The notes beneath the pieces were generated by a model, which was not told where the DNA came from, ran no database searches, and saw only the letters and a list, made by a program, of their open reading frames with translations. From the NCBI RefSeq assembly GCF_030866765.1, contig NZ_CP133017.1, forward strand, positions 3,516,001-3,580,000: a stretch of 64,000 nucleotides of DNA, given 5' to 3'. Position 1 is the first letter of the stretch, and the number at the start of each line of letters is the position of its first letter. Made by a program: the position numbers and the translations under genes. Shown here in pieces: positions 31,929-40,783 of the stretch. The DNA is from Paenibacillus silvisoli. Lineage in GTDB: Bacteria > Bacillota > Bacilli > Paenibacillales > Paenibacillaceae.

Positions 31929-32486
31929 TTACTCCAGATTCGCGTGATTATTAAACATGGCTGCGCCCTCAAGCGCCTTTCTCTCCATCAGGTGCAGCAC
32001 GATGGTATCGAGCAGGAGAAGCAGCGCTTGCTCGAACAAGCTGCCCATCGGCTGACCGGAAACGGCCCTGCCGGCCGCGCCGTCCTTGGTCGCTGCCGGA
32101 ATGACGACGCGGGCGGACGCCAGCTGGCCCAAGGTCGACTCCGGCACAACGGTCAGGACGGCGACCTCAGCACCGATGCTATTGGCCTTGGCCGCCATGG
32201 CGGCAAGCGTCTTCGTCTCGCCCGAGCCGGAGCCGATCACGAGCAGATCGCCCTCGGCAATGCCCGGCGTAACGGTCTCCCCTACCACATAAGCGCTGAA
32301 GCCCATATGCATTAGACGCATCGCGAACGCGCGCATCATTAAACCGGAGCGGCCCGCCCCGGCGACGAATATCGCCCCTGCGCTCGCAATTCGCTCCGCA
32401 AGCGCCTCGAGTTCGTACGGCTGGACGTTCTGAAGCGTTTGCTCCAGCTCCTGCAGAATGGACGATGCAGCAATAAGCGTTCGCAT
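31929..32486 (-). CDS. hxlB: 6-phospho-3-hexuloisomerase
   Basis: 185 residues. SIS domain with IFVAGAGRSGLMMRAFAMRLMH, VVGETVTPGIAEGDLLVIGSGSGETK and late ERKALEGAAMFNNHANLE, the HxlB signature. It isomerises 3-hexulose-6-phosphate to fructose-6-phosphate, the second step of ribulose monophosphate formaldehyde fixation. Follows hxlA after 4 bases. A hairpin CTGGAG/CTCCAG covers the stop region near 31921-31940. Confidence 0.95.
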   Translation of the reverse strand: MRTLIAASSILQELEQTLQNVQPYELEALAERIASAGAIFVAGAGRSGLMMRAFAMRLMHMGFSAYVVGETVTPGIAEGDLLVIGSGSGETKTLAAMAAKANSIGAEVAVLTVVPESTLGQLASARVVIPAATKDGAAGRAVSGQPMGSLFEQALLLLLDTIVLHLMERKALEGAAMFNNHANLE

Positions 32487-32490
32487 CTCG

Positions 32491-33123
32491 TTACCCTTGC
32501 TTGATCAGCTGCTGCATTTGGGCCGCGACCACCTGCTTGTCCTCGGAGCCGGTAATGCCGCCGCCGACGATGACGAGATCCGGCTGCGCGCTGATCACTT
32601 CGGGCAGCGTTTGGAGCTTGATGCCGCCGGCGATCGCCGTTTTCGCCTGCTTCACGACGCGCTTGATCGTGGCCAAGTCCTCCAACGAGTTTTTGCCCGA
32701 TGCTTGGTGATCGTAGCCCGAATGGACGCAAATATAGTCGACGCCGAGGCTGTCAATCTCCTGCGCGCGGCCCGCGATATCCTTTACGTTGATCATGTCG
32801 ACCATGATCTTCTTGTTCTGCTTGCGCGCTTCTTCAACGGCGCCTTTGATGGTCGTATCGTCGGATACGCCAAGCACCGTAATGATATCCGCGCCCGCTT
32901 GAGACGCTTTCATGACCTCGTAGCCCCCGGCGTCCATGATTTTCAGATCGGCGAGCACCTTCAGCGAAGGGAATTCATCCTTGATCGCTTTAACGGCGTG
33001 AAGACCTTCGTTAATGACGACAGGCGTGCCGATTTCCACGATGTCGATGTACGGCGCAACCTCCTTCACCAGTTGCTTTGCTTCCGGGATATTCACCAAA
33101 TCCAATGCTAGTTGCAGTTCCAT
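32491..33123 (-). CDS. hxlA: 3-hexulose-6-phosphate synthase
   Basis: 210 residues, orotidine-monophosphate-decarboxylase-like barrel. KVLADLKIMDAGGYE bears the K-x-x-D motif, and YICVHSGYDHQASG and AIAGGIKLQTLPE the phosphate site. It condenses formaldehyde with ribulose-5-phosphate. First gene of hxlAB, with HxlR encoded 171 bases upstream on the same strand; in Bacillus subtilis hxlR is divergent. It probably detoxifies formaldehyde. Confidence 0.95.
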   Translation of the reverse strand: MELQLALDLVNIPEAKQLVKEVAPYIDIVEIGTPVVINEGLHAVKAIKDEFPSLKVLADLKIMDAGGYEVMKASQAGADIITVLGVSDDTTIKGAVEEARKQNKKIMVDMINVKDIAGRAQEIDSLGVDYICVHSGYDHQASGKNSLEDLATIKRVVKQAKTAIAGGIKLQTLPEVISAQPDLVIVGGGITGSEDKQVVAAQMQQLIKQG

Positions 33124-33198
33124 TTATACTTCTCTCCTTTGATCGATGTTGGTGCTGACAATGAATTCATAGTAAGACGATATAGAACAATAAGGAAG

Positions 33199-33222
33199 TA
33201 CGCACTTTCAAGTAAGTCCGTA
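33199..33222. promoter_or_regulatory. Inverted repeat in hxlA promoter region, candidate HxlR site
   Basis: TACGCACTT (33199-33207) and AAGTCCGTA (33214-33222) are inverted with 8 of 9 bases paired around a 6-base spacer, 76 bases upstream of hxlA. Formaldehyde-responsive HxlR activates hxlAB in Bacillus subtilis; this site fits position but is untested. Confidence 0.5.
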
Positions 33223-33243
33223 TCCTCCAGGAAACCGAGCCAT

Positions 33244-33271
33244 AAAAAAAACAGACCCCGTACGGGATCTG
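33244..33271 (-). terminator. Terminator of hxlR
   Basis: CAGATCCCGTACGGGGTCTG on the minus strand forms a palindromic stem and is followed by eight T. It separates hxlR from hxlAB. Confidence 0.85.
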
Positions 33272-33293
33272 CTTGCTTGAAGCGATGCCATAT

Positions 33294-33674
33294 TCACAAC
33301 GATCCGGCCGCCGGCGCGGAAATTCTTCCAAGGACCTGCTCGCCGTAATCTTTGCCCCAATCGTACATCAGCTTCAGGATCGGGACCAAGCTCTCGCCAT
33401 AGGCGGTCAGCTTGTATTCAACCTTCGGCGGAACAACCGGGTAAACCGTTCGTTCAACCAGCATGTCTTCTTCCAGCTCGCGGAGCTGGTTGGTCAATAT
33501 TTTCTGCGTAATCGTGGGGATGAGCTTCTGGAGCTCGCTGAACCGCTTCGTGCCTTCGATACCGAGATGCCAGAGGATGATAAGCTTCCACTTGCCGCCG
33601 ATGAGAGCGAGCGTCAGCTCCTTCTCGCAGTTAATCTGGTCGATCTCGATGCGGGAACGAATATCTTTCGCCAT
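33294..33674 (-). CDS. hxlR: HxlR-family transcriptional activator
   Basis: 126 residues. Winged helix: [40 protein letters not shown] and [20 protein letters not shown], then [12 protein letters not shown]. HxlR in Bacillus subtilis activates hxlAB on formaldehyde stress, sensing via a conserved N-terminal Cys as here. It has a strong ribosome site (AGGAAGG) and its own terminator. Confidence 0.92.
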   Translation of the reverse strand: MAKDIRSRIEIDQINCEKELTLALIGGKWKLIILWHLGIEGTKRFSELQKLIPTITQKILTNQLRELEEDMLVERTVYPVVPPKVEYKLTAYGESLVPILKLMYDWGKDYGEQVLGRISAPAAGSL

Positions 33675-33759
33675 TGCCGAACACCTTCCTGGTTGCTGTC
33701 GTGTCCCATTAGATTAACGGATTGGCACTCATCTGTCTACGTTTCTAAAGACCTTGCCT

Positions 33760-34329
33760 TTATAACGTACTAAGCCGCAGTTCATAAAAATACTGAACAA
33801 TCGGATGCTTTAGCTTCATCTGCTCGCGCATGTTTTGAAGCCGTTTTTTTCCAATTCGTCGGTCCACCAATGCTAGAATATTAGGTAAAATTTCGCTGCT
33901 CTCCATGCTTTCCTCAATAGATCGGGCTAAAAACTTAGTAGCTTCACTAGTAAAGTTTGATTTGCTTAAGGCTGATTGCGCTGACATAAGCTCCTTTGAA
34001 AGCTCCGATATTTTTCTGCCTCTCACGATTACTTTTAGGCGCTCCTCCGGAACGAGCCCCTTGGTATCTGTTCTTACCGCTTCAATGTCTTCATGATGGA
34101 TCGGAATTTGAATATCCGGATCATTCTTAATTTCCATCTCCGACTGATACCACTTGATTTGCGTAGTGACGTCAATCATATTGAGTACGTTCTTTTTATC
34201 TACCGCAATATAACAAATGCCTGCTTTATCGGGTAAATACCGGTAGCTGGTTGCACGATATTCGACCCTTCCCACTAATGCAGGAGAGAGAAAACTTTCC
34301 AGCTGCTGCTTCAATTTGCTCCAGGACAT
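33760..34329 (-). CDS. SF0329-like hypothetical protein
   Basis: 189 residues. GGAGG lies 5 bases before the ATG. The start WSKLKQQLESFLSPALVGRV and YRATSYRYLPDKAGICYIAV are, from memory, characteristic of the uncharacterised 'SF0329' family. There is no signal peptide or membrane segment; the C-terminus is helical and charged. It sits between HxlR and the germination genes with no clear link. Function unknown. Confidence 0.7.
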   Translation of the reverse strand: MSWSKLKQQLESFLSPALVGRVEYRATSYRYLPDKAGICYIAVDKKNVLNMIDVTTQIKWYQSEMEIKNDPDIQIPIHHEDIEAVRTDTKGLVPEERLKVIVRGRKISELSKELMSAQSALSKSNFTSEATKFLARSIEESMESSEILPNILALVDRRIGKKRLQNMREQMKLKHPIVQYFYELRLSTL

Positions 34330-34416
34330 GCCATCCTCCTATGTTCTTACGTGATGATACCTAGTTACCCATACCAAATAAAGCAAGTATACCGCCTAAG
34401 ATCAAAGAAAAAAAGC

Positions 34417-34440
34417 AGACCATTTCTCGAAAAATGGTCT
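34417..34440 (-). terminator. Terminator of the germinant receptor operon
   Basis: AGACCATTT/AAATGGTCT with a 6-base loop, followed by seven T on the minus strand, at the stop of the GerC-type gene. Confidence 0.85.
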
Positions 34441-35515
34441 ACTTCGTAATTCCCGTCTCTACAATTTCCATCTTTGTATTCACTTTCACGTGTAATGAGC
34501 CATATTCTTGGGTCCATTTCTCTTCGTTCCAATTTCTTGTTTGGCTCCTCACGAAATCACCCAAGCCGAGCGGGTCGATTCCTTCTTTCTGAAACCTTTG
34601 GATAAGCTCCGTTCCGGAATCGGTGAGATCATGCTCGAAACGGGTTTCGATTTGTTCGATCATTTGACGATTCAAGGTCACCGCCCTTGAGTCGACAACT
34701 CGGGCTGCAATCCGAAGGTTTAACGAAATATCCGAACCTTTCTTCTCTTTCTCGATCCGATATCGCACCTTTGAACGGATCACTTCGACGGCAACGTAAG
34801 ATCCGTTGCTCAGCTTCGTTTCAAGAGCGCCGTGCTTCACTTTTTGCTTAAGCAGCTTCATGACCCTCATTTGCTTTTCGTTCAGCTTCATGACGTATTT
34901 ATCATCCTTGAACAAAGCCAGACCGGCAATGTGAATTTGATCATCCTGCACGTTAAGCATGGGCAGAAAAGGATCCATTCCTTTGCCCAGAAAGGCATAC
35001 CCGAATTCGTGAAGATTTTGACTGGGAACAAGCTTGTCCCGTTCGTTCAAATCGAGCAAGTTATACAAGTACAGCCCTTTTTCCTCATCCGAGCTGAAAT
35101 TTTTATTCAGCACATCCTTTGCTTTTCCGTCAACGACTGCCAAATACATCCTGCGAGACGCTTGCGCGTCGCGCAGCACCATATCCAATTCGTTCCGAAG
35201 TCCTTTAGCCGCCAGCTCCGTACCAAGTAATACTACGGATAGCTTTCCCGCATTGAGTGGCTTGTCCAATCGCGTGTCCAATAATTCCTTAATCCCCACG
35301 CTCGTATGGCCGACCTTCGAGAGCAAGTGATTGGTGATCGAGCCGGGTTTGCCGGTATGAAATCGGGTCGTCGCGATCGTAACTTCGATTTGACCGTTTG
35401 GAGCTTCATCGAAGGCGCAGACGATAAACAGGGTAACTCTGTCCAAGATTTGTTGATTGGCGCACCCCGTAAGCAGAAAGCAGCTGACCGCCAGCAGCAG
35501 ACAAATCCGCCTCAT
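34439..35515 (-). CDS. Ger(x)C-type germinant receptor lipoprotein
   Basis: 358 residues. Lipoprotein signal CLLLAVSCFLLTGCANQ (lipobox LTGC at residues 15-18). The GerKC domains follow: VTLFIVCAFDEAPNG, TNHLLSKVGHTSVGIKELLD and the C-terminal LIQRFQKEGIDPLGLG stretch. It is the outer-leaflet C subunit of a GerA-family nutrient receptor of the spore inner membrane. The start overlaps the B subunit gene by 4 bases (ATGA). Confidence 0.93.
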   Translation of the reverse strand: MRRICLLLAVSCFLLTGCANQQILDRVTLFIVCAFDEAPNGQIEVTIATTRFHTGKPGSITNHLLSKVGHTSVGIKELLDTRLDKPLNAGKLSVVLLGTELAAKGLRNELDMVLRDAQASRRMYLAVVDGKAKDVLNKNFSSDEEKGLYLYNLLDLNERDKLVPSQNLHEFGYAFLGKGMDPFLPMLNVQDDQIHIAGLALFKDDKYVMKLNEKQMRVMKLLKQKVKHGALETKLSNGSYVAVEVIRSKVRYRIEKEKKGSDISLNLRIAARVVDSRAVTLNRQMIEQIETRFEHDLTDSGTELIQRFQKEGIDPLGLGDFVRSQTRNWNEEKWTQEYGSLHVKVNTKMEIVETGITK

Positions 35516-36600
35516 ACCGTTCTTCCCGCTTTCATTCTGACCAAATCGAATAGAAACATAAAAGGAATATAAGCAAATATCATGTAAAAGCCGATTTGGG
35601 ATAGCAAGACTCGAAAGACTTCAACATGATTGCGCCCCGCAATCAGACTTACGCCGACGAACACTAAAACCAAAAATATCGGCAGTACGGTCCGTTGTTT
35701 AACGGGAAGCATGATTTTAGTCGCCCGGCTGGATGCCCAAAGACAAAGGCTTATGATCGGAATGATCCAAAAAATTTGAGCGGAAGCGCCGACGAATTCG
35801 AATCGTTCGATAAAAGGGAACCGTACGTATTTATACTTCGTCAACTGAGGCCATAACTGAGTGGATAATTGTTCGAACTTGAACAATAACAATGAAAATA
35901 GAACAACGATAAGATAAGACAATGTCGTAACGAAATTTGCCAAGTGCGCCCACTTCTCCGACTTTTTAGGCATTTTGATGAACGTATAAACAAAGAAAAG
36001 CATCTCTACGCCTACGTACGGAAATGTCAGCTCCTTCGTCGCCATGAGAAGCTCGTTCAAGGAATGATCCATGACCGGCGACAAATTATTGAAGTGAAAA
36101 TAACCGGCCGTAAACAGCATGGCCAAGATCAGCAGATGCCGAAACAAGCTGAAGAAGCAGATGCCTACAATCACCCGGAAACCGCCTGCAACGATATAAT
36201 AGACAAGCAGAAGCAGCACCGACGCCAACAGCCATGTCGCAAGGTCGGGAAACAGCCATACTTGTACGATTTCGATAAACAGCCTCAGCAGCAAACTGGC
36301 ATGGAGCAAGAAATAAACGATGAAAATGAAGTTTAGGCCTCCACCCGCCCATTTTCCGAAAAATCGGTGGTGAATATGGATCAGATCCGTCCCGTTGCGG
36401 TTCAGAATGCGGTAAATCATCCAAATAATGACGTGGAAACACAGTCCGCAAAGAATGACGGATATCCATGTGTCATTGCCGGCGAATTGGATCGGTTTGA
36501 TCGACATGTCGAGATATTCGGACCCGAACTGCATCGAATGAACCAACGCAAAAACCAGATAAGGCGATACGGTAAAACGCGCATGCTCCATAGCCTCCAT
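35512..36600 (-). CDS. GerAB/GerKB-type germinant receptor permease subunit
   Basis: About 362 residues from ATG 36600 (GGGAGG 9 bases upstream); the ATG at 36624 overlaps the A gene but lacks a site. Ten predicted membrane helices, with the APC-fold of the GerAB/ArcD/ProY family and the family motif region near TVSPYLVFALVHSMQFG. It binds the germinant amino acid or sugar. Middle gene of the A-B-C operon. Ligand unknown. Confidence 0.92.
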   Translation of the reverse strand: MEAMEHARFTVSPYLVFALVHSMQFGSEYLDMSIKPIQFAGNDTWISVILCGLCFHVIIWMIYRILNRNGTDLIHIHHRFFGKWAGGGLNFIFIVYFLLHASLLLRLFIEIVQVWLFPDLATWLLASVLLLLVYYIVAGGFRVIVGICFFSLFRHLLILAMLFTAGYFHFNNLSPVMDHSLNELLMATKELTFPYVGVEMLFFVYTFIKMPKKSEKWAHLANFVTTLSYLIVVLFSLLLFKFEQLSTQLWPQLTKYKYVRFPFIERFEFVGASAQIFWIIPIISLCLWASSRATKIMLPVKQRTVLPIFLVLVFVGVSLIAGRNHVEVFRVLLSQIGFYMIFAYIPFMFLFDLVRMKAGRTV

Positions 36601-36620
36601 CCTTGCATCCCTCCCAAAGC

Positions 36621-38072
36621 TCATTCGTCTATGTCTTTTTTACGTTTTCCTTGTTTCTTATCGAATCGAACGGGTTTCTGCGATCTGAAATAGCTTAACC
36701 GATGATGAAACTTCGAGTAGGAAGGACGAATCAAGGTATCATAAGCATCCGAAGATCGAAAAGGATAAAACGGAACGAGATAAGGCATCCCCAGAGACGT
36801 TAATCGCAGCAAATGCGCGAAAATGGCAATGGTGCATATAAAAATGCCCAGCAGCCCCCCTAATTGCGCTGCGAGAATAAATGGAAATCGAAGCAGACGT
36901 ATGGTGGCGCTCATGCGAAATATTGGCGTAGTAAAGGATGCCAAAGCCGATAACGCTACGATAATCAACAAGAAGTTGCTTGTCAGCGCGGCCTCGACTG
37001 CTGCGGTACCAAGCACGATACCTCCGACAATGCCAATGGTTTGACCGATTTTCGTAGGCAATCGGGCTCCCGCTTCCCGCAGCAATTCAATGACAAGCTC
37101 CAGAATGAGCACTTCCACGAATGGAGGAAAAGGAACATTGATCCTCGATGAAACGATCGTAGGCAAAAAAACGTTCGAAATGCCCTGACCGTGATAGGTC
37201 ATCACGGCTATGTACAAGGGAGAGGCAAAAACGGAAAATAGCACGGAAGACATGCGAATGATCCGCAAAATCGAGCCGACGATCCATGGCAAATAATAGT
37301 CTTCGAACGTAATAAAAAAAACCCCCAGATTAACCGGCGCAAAAACCGCAATCGGGGATCCGTCCATCAATACGATAATTTGCCCCGACGAAACGGCCCA
37401 AGCCACATAATCCGGCCTTTCGGTCCCGATCGTCAGCGGGAAAACGGTGTTGGAGTTATCTTCAATCATTTGCTGAAGGATGGTGATATTCGTAATTTGA
37501 TCGAACTGGATATCCGTTATGCGTTGAATGCATGTATTTAAGTATTGTTCGTTCGTTAATCCCTTTATGTAACATACCGCAACTCGAGCCTTCGATAATT
37601 CCCCTACTTCAAACTCCTTAATGCGCAGCTCGGGAAAAGGGACGCGTTTGCGAATCAGATTGAGATTCATGTCCAGCGATTCCACGAAAGCTTCTTTGGG
37701 CCCCTCTACCGTAAATTCGATTTCGGGCGTCGAGATGCTTCGTCCCCTGGATGCAGTGGCATTGACCACCATACATTGTTCGTTTTGAAGACCAAATTGA
37801 ATGGCGACATAGCCCCGCAGAAGCTTATTTTGAATCGTATCCCAGTCGTAGACTATTTCCTTTTCCCCAACCGGGATCGAACGGTACAATTCATTGAAGG
37901 ACAGGGTCGAATCGTTACTCAGGGGACCCAGAATATGATCATGCAAAACTTTAGGCTCCATTAGTGAATGAAAATAGCCGATGAAAATGGAGTCATTGTT
38001 CGTGGGATGTTCATAGCATACGAAATCCGAAGATTCGCGAAGCCCCTTCCATTTTTCAGGGACCAAAGTCAT
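36621..38072 (-). CDS. GerAA/GerKA-type germinant receptor A subunit
   Basis: 483 residues, normal length. An N-terminal soluble domain (FNELYRSIPVGEKEIVYDWD; PEIEFTVEGPKEAFVESLD), then the GerA membrane region with FPPFVEVLILELVIELLREAGARLP and GIVLGTAAVEAALTS, then a proline-rich and basic tail. It is the channel-forming A subunit of the spore germinant receptor. First gene of the operon. The last 25 residues are Lys/Arg-rich as in other members. Confidence 0.95.
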   Translation of the reverse strand: MTLVPEKWKGLRESSDFVCYEHPTNNDSIFIGYFHSLMEPKVLHDHILGPLSNDSTLSFNELYRSIPVGEKEIVYDWDTIQNKLLRGYVAIQFGLQNEQCMVVNATASRGRSISTPEIEFTVEGPKEAFVESLDMNLNLIRKRVPFPELRIKEFEVGELSKARVAVCYIKGLTNEQYLNTCIQRITDIQFDQITNITILQQMIEDNSNTVFPLTIGTERPDYVAWAVSSGQIIVLMDGSPIAVFAPVNLGVFFITFEDYYLPWIVGSILRIIRMSSVLFSVFASPLYIAVMTYHGQGISNVFLPTIVSSRINVPFPPFVEVLILELVIELLREAGARLPTKIGQTIGIVGGIVLGTAAVEAALTSNFLLIIVALSALASFTTPIFRMSATIRLLRFPFILAAQLGGLLGIFICTIAIFAHLLRLTSLGMPYLVPFYPFRSSDAYDTLIRPSYSKFHHRLSYFRSQKPVRFDKKQGKRKKDIDE

Positions 38073-38162
38073 TTCTAATCACTCTTTTCCGGCGCTATTT
38101 CGATGTCACACTTCATTGTCTCTTAGCAAGCCGTAAATTATGCAATCATCAATAAGAAGAAG

Positions 38163-38193
38163 AAACGGCAGCCCTTTAACGGGGCCGCCGTTT
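38163..38193 (-). terminator. Terminator of the thioredoxin-like gene
   Basis: AAACGGCaGCCC pairs with GGGGCcGCCGTTT around a 7-base loop, just after the 38198 stop; TTCTTCTT follows on the minus strand. Confidence 0.75.
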
Positions 38194-38197
38194 CCAA

Positions 38198-38533
38198 TTA
38201 CACGCAGGAATCGCTCATCGTCGCATAGCTGATGATGTATTTCTGCAACTCGTCTTTACTTTGTTGACCGACTAAAGTTTCCACTTTGTATCCATCTTTA
38301 AACAACATTAATGTAGGCACGCTCGAAACGCCATATTCAGCTGCGAGCTCTTTCTCTTGATCGATATCGACTTTGACTACGGCTGCTTGAAATCTGACTT
38401 CTTGAGCAAGGCCATGATCAATGTGAAGCTGGTCTTGGCAAGCGCTGCTTCCAGGCTGATAGAAGTCAACGAGCGTGATGCCATGATTGATTTGTCCCCT
38501 AAACGATTCTTTGTCTAATGAATGGACCTCCAC
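38198..38533 (-). CDS. Thioredoxin-fold protein without the nucleophilic cysteine
   Basis: 111 residues from GTG 38533 with AGGAGG upstream. The fold is clear: LVDFYQPGSSACQDQ, VVKVDIDQEKELAAEYGVSS, and VPTLMLFKDGYKVETLVG (cis-Pro). The active site W-C-G-P-C is replaced by G-S-S-A-C, so the first Cys is Ser and only the resolving Cys32 remains, with an extra C-terminal Cys (DSCV). It cannot act as a normal thioredoxin. It lies in one operon after an Ohr gene. Its role may be thiol exchange or binding. Confidence 0.85.
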   Translation of the reverse strand: MEVHSLDKESFRGQINHGITLVDFYQPGSSACQDQLHIDHGLAQEVRFQAAVVKVDIDQEKELAAEYGVSSVPTLMLFKDGYKVETLVGQQSKDELQKYIISYATMSDSCV

Positions 38534-38549
38534 ATTAAGCCCTCCTGTC

Positions 38550-38978
38550 TTAACCTACGACGTTCGAGATGACTTCAATGTTGCCTCTCGTCGCTTTCGC
38601 GTAAGGACAAACCTGATGCGCTTCATCGACGACTTCCTGCGCGACGCTGCGCTCCACGCCTTTAATCGTAATGTCCAGCGTCACGGCCAACTGATAGCCG
38701 TCGTTCGCATCCTTGCCGAGCGTGACGTTAGAATCAATGGAGATCCCTTCCGATTTGATTTTTTTCAAACGAAGGACGGTGCCCATCGCGCCTTCGAAGC
38801 AAGCCGCGAATCCAGCGGCGAACAATTGCTCCGGATTCGTTCCCTCTCCGTTACCGCCTAATTCCTTCGGGTATCGTAAATCCACATTAAGCCTGTCATC
38901 GCTGGAAACCGCTTTGCCATCTCTTCCGCCTTGAACGTTTACGGTAGCTGTATATAATTTCTTTTCAATTTTATTCAT
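38550..38978 (-). CDS. ohr: Organic hydroperoxide reductase Ohr
   Basis: 142 residues, OsmC/Ohr family. LFAAGFAACFEGAM carries the peroxidatic Cys and AHQVCPYAKATRGNIEV the resolving Cys; Arg in DLRYPKELGG. It reduces organic hydroperoxides using lipoyl-dependent thiols. Good GGAGAG site. It precedes the thioredoxin-like gene by 16 bases. No OhrR regulator lies beside it. Confidence 0.93.
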   Translation of the reverse strand: MNKIEKKLYTATVNVQGGRDGKAVSSDDRLNVDLRYPKELGGNGEGTNPEQLFAAGFAACFEGAMGTVLRLKKIKSEGISIDSNVTLGKDANDGYQLAVTLDITIKGVERSVAQEVVDEAHQVCPYAKATRGNIEVISNVVG

Positions 38979-39052
38979 TTGGGTATGCTCTCCTGTTCAT
39001 GATCTTATTGTGGTGGACGCAACGTCCATTAGTATATATCGCGAATCCCCGC

Positions 39053-39068
39053 GTTATCCGGGGCTTTA
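39053..39068 (-). terminator. Short GC hairpin after the msr operon
   Basis: CCCCGG/CGGGG-type hairpin (CCCCG cgttat CCGGGG on the plus strand) immediately after the stop of the 33-residue ORF. No strong T-run. Confidence 0.45.
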
Positions 39069-39170
39069 TCAACAGTAGTCATCCAGTTGACATCCATGCT
39101 CCTCAAGCCATTTTCCATAAGCCAGCATGCCATCATAAAATCGTGAAAAAACGTCGCTTAACTTACTCAT
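39069..39170 (-). CDS. Possible 33-residue ORF coupled to msrB
   Basis: The ATG overlaps the msrB stop (ATGAGTAA), so translation could be coupled. The peptide is acidic and has a Cys at residues 27 and 33 ([13 protein letters not shown]). It is too short to judge coding by composition and I know no family. It may be a gene remnant or a small peptide. Confidence 0.35.
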   Translation of the reverse strand: MSKLSDVFSRFYDGMLAYGKWLEEHGCQLDDYC

Positions 39171-39603
39171 CAATAAATTGAGCAGCATATTCCCCATATC
39201 CTTTCTGAGCAAGTTCGGCTTTCGGTATAAATACCATCGCTGCGGAGTTCATGCAGAATCTTAAACCCGTCGGCTGCGGTCCATCGTTGAACACATGGCC
39301 AAGAAACGATTGCGCATGACGGCTTCGGACTTCCGCGCCGGTTATTCCTGCAAACAATCCGTTGCGTTTCAAGACCACGTTGGCTGACGTTAGAGGCTTC
39401 GTAAAGCTGGGCCAGCCTGTATGCGGGTCGTATTTATCTGTTGAACTGAACAGAGGTTCGCCTGAAACGATATCGACGTAGATCCCCTCTTCAAAGTGAT
39501 TCCAATATTCATTTTGAAACGGAGGCTCGTCCGCGCCTTTTTGCGTTACGTTGTACTGGATCTTCGTTAGCGATTTTAATTTCTCTTCTTTGTCGAAATC
39601 CAT
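39163..39603 (-). CDS. msrB: Peptide-methionine (R)-S-oxide reductase MsrB
   Basis: 146 residues. [47 protein letters not shown] and [11 protein letters not shown] with the catalytic Cys. The Cys-x2-Cys zinc pairs are absent. Reduces methionine-R-sulfoxide. Starts 3 bases after the msrA-msrB fusion stop; close relative of the fusion's second domain, so an internal duplication. Confidence 0.93.
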   Translation of the reverse strand: MDFDKEEKLKSLTKIQYNVTQKGADEPPFQNEYWNHFEEGIYVDIVSGEPLFSSTDKYDPHTGWPSFTKPLTSANVVLKRNGLFAGITGAEVRSRHAQSFLGHVFNDGPQPTGLRFCMNSAAMVFIPKAELAQKGYGEYAAQFIDE

Positions 39604-39606
39604 CGT

Positions 39607-40743
39607 TTACCGATCCCCCTCGAATAGACTGGCATAGTTCCCGTATCCGCTTTGCGCCAGTTTGTCCTGCGGTATAAAGCGCAGCGATGCGGAATTCGTA
39701 CAATAGCGAAGTCCCGTCGGTTCGGGACCGTCCTCGAACACGTGGCCAAGGAATGAATCCGCGTAACGGCTTCTTACTTGCGTTTCATCCGAGAAGCTTC
39801 CCCCGACTTCCCGGTAGGCTACGCTATCCGGCTCCAAGGGTCGCGTAAAGCTAGCCCAGCCCGTACCGGCGTCGAACTGATCCTTCGAGCTGAAGAGCGG
39901 CTCGCCCGAGACGATATCCACGTAGATGCCGTCATCCGTGTTATTCCAATACGCATTCTGGAACGGCGGCTCGTCCTGATCCTGCTGCGTCACCGCGAAC
40001 TGCAGCTTCGTCAGCGATTTCAGCCTTGCGTCTTTGTCGATACGGGAATACGGGCTTACCAATCCCTTCACCTCTCGGTCATCGCCCCAGACGCGGTCCA
40101 GAAACGCTTCTCGTCCGGAAGCGACGTTGTTGAATGTATGATCGGCAGGATGGGTCCTGTAGAAATCCTGATGGACATCCTCGGCTGGATAGAACGCGGA
40201 AGCCGGCACAATCTTCGTCACCAGCGGCTTATCGAATTTGCCTTGCTCCGCCAGCGCCGTTTTCGAGGCTTCCGCGGCTGCCTGCTGTTCCTTGCCCTCG
40301 TAGAAGATGACGGAACCGTATTCGTTCCCGCGGTCGGCGAACTGTCCCTCGGCATCCGTCGGATCCGTGTTGCGCCAGAACACTTGGAGCAGCTGCTTGT
40401 ACGAGATCCTGCTCGGATCGTACCGAACCAGGACGGCTTCAAGATGTCCCGTTTTTCCCGTGGATACTTTCTCATAAGTGGGATCGGTCGTATGTCCGCC
40501 CGTATAGCCGGTCATGACGCTCATGACGCCGTCCAGCTTCTCAAACGGAGCTTCCTCGCTCCAGAAGCAGCCTCCGGCGAACACGGCGGTCTTAGTATTC
40601 GCGGCTACCTTTTCGACGATGTGACTTCCTTTATTCGTCATGCCTTTCGCCTCCGCAGTATCGCGTTTGTGATTCGGGCTATATGCGGCAATCAATACCA
40701 CGGCCATCAACCCAACGGGAAGCGCGATTCGTTTCAATCTCAT
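39607..40743 (-). CDS. Membrane-anchored MsrA-MsrB fusion
   Basis: 378 residues. An N-terminal hydrophobic segment (LPVGLMAVVLIAAY) acts as signal or anchor. MsrA domain follows with Cys59 in FAGGCFWSEEAPF and TGYTGGHTTDPTYEKV, then the MsrB domain from about residue 235 (EPPFQNAYWNNTDDGI, GTGWASFTRP, RYCTNSASLRF). It repairs oxidised methionine in surface or extracytoplasmic proteins. GCGGAGGTG site before the ATG. First of the msr operon. Confidence 0.93.
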   Translation of the reverse strand: MRLKRIALPVGLMAVVLIAAYSPNHKRDTAEAKGMTNKGSHIVEKVAANTKTAVFAGGCFWSEEAPFEKLDGVMSVMTGYTGGHTTDPTYEKVSTGKTGHLEAVLVRYDPSRISYKQLLQVFWRNTDPTDAEGQFADRGNEYGSVIFYEGKEQQAAAEASKTALAEQGKFDKPLVTKIVPASAFYPAEDVHQDFYRTHPADHTFNNVASGREAFLDRVWGDDREVKGLVSPYSRIDKDARLKSLTKLQFAVTQQDQDEPPFQNAYWNNTDDGIYVDIVSGEPLFSSKDQFDAGTGWASFTRPLEPDSVAYREVGGSFSDETQVRSRYADSFLGHVFEDGPEPTGLRYCTNSASLRFIPQDKLAQSGYGNYASLFEGDR

Positions 40744-40783
40744 TAGCTTTCACCTCCGCGGAATCCACCCATGCCTGCACAGC

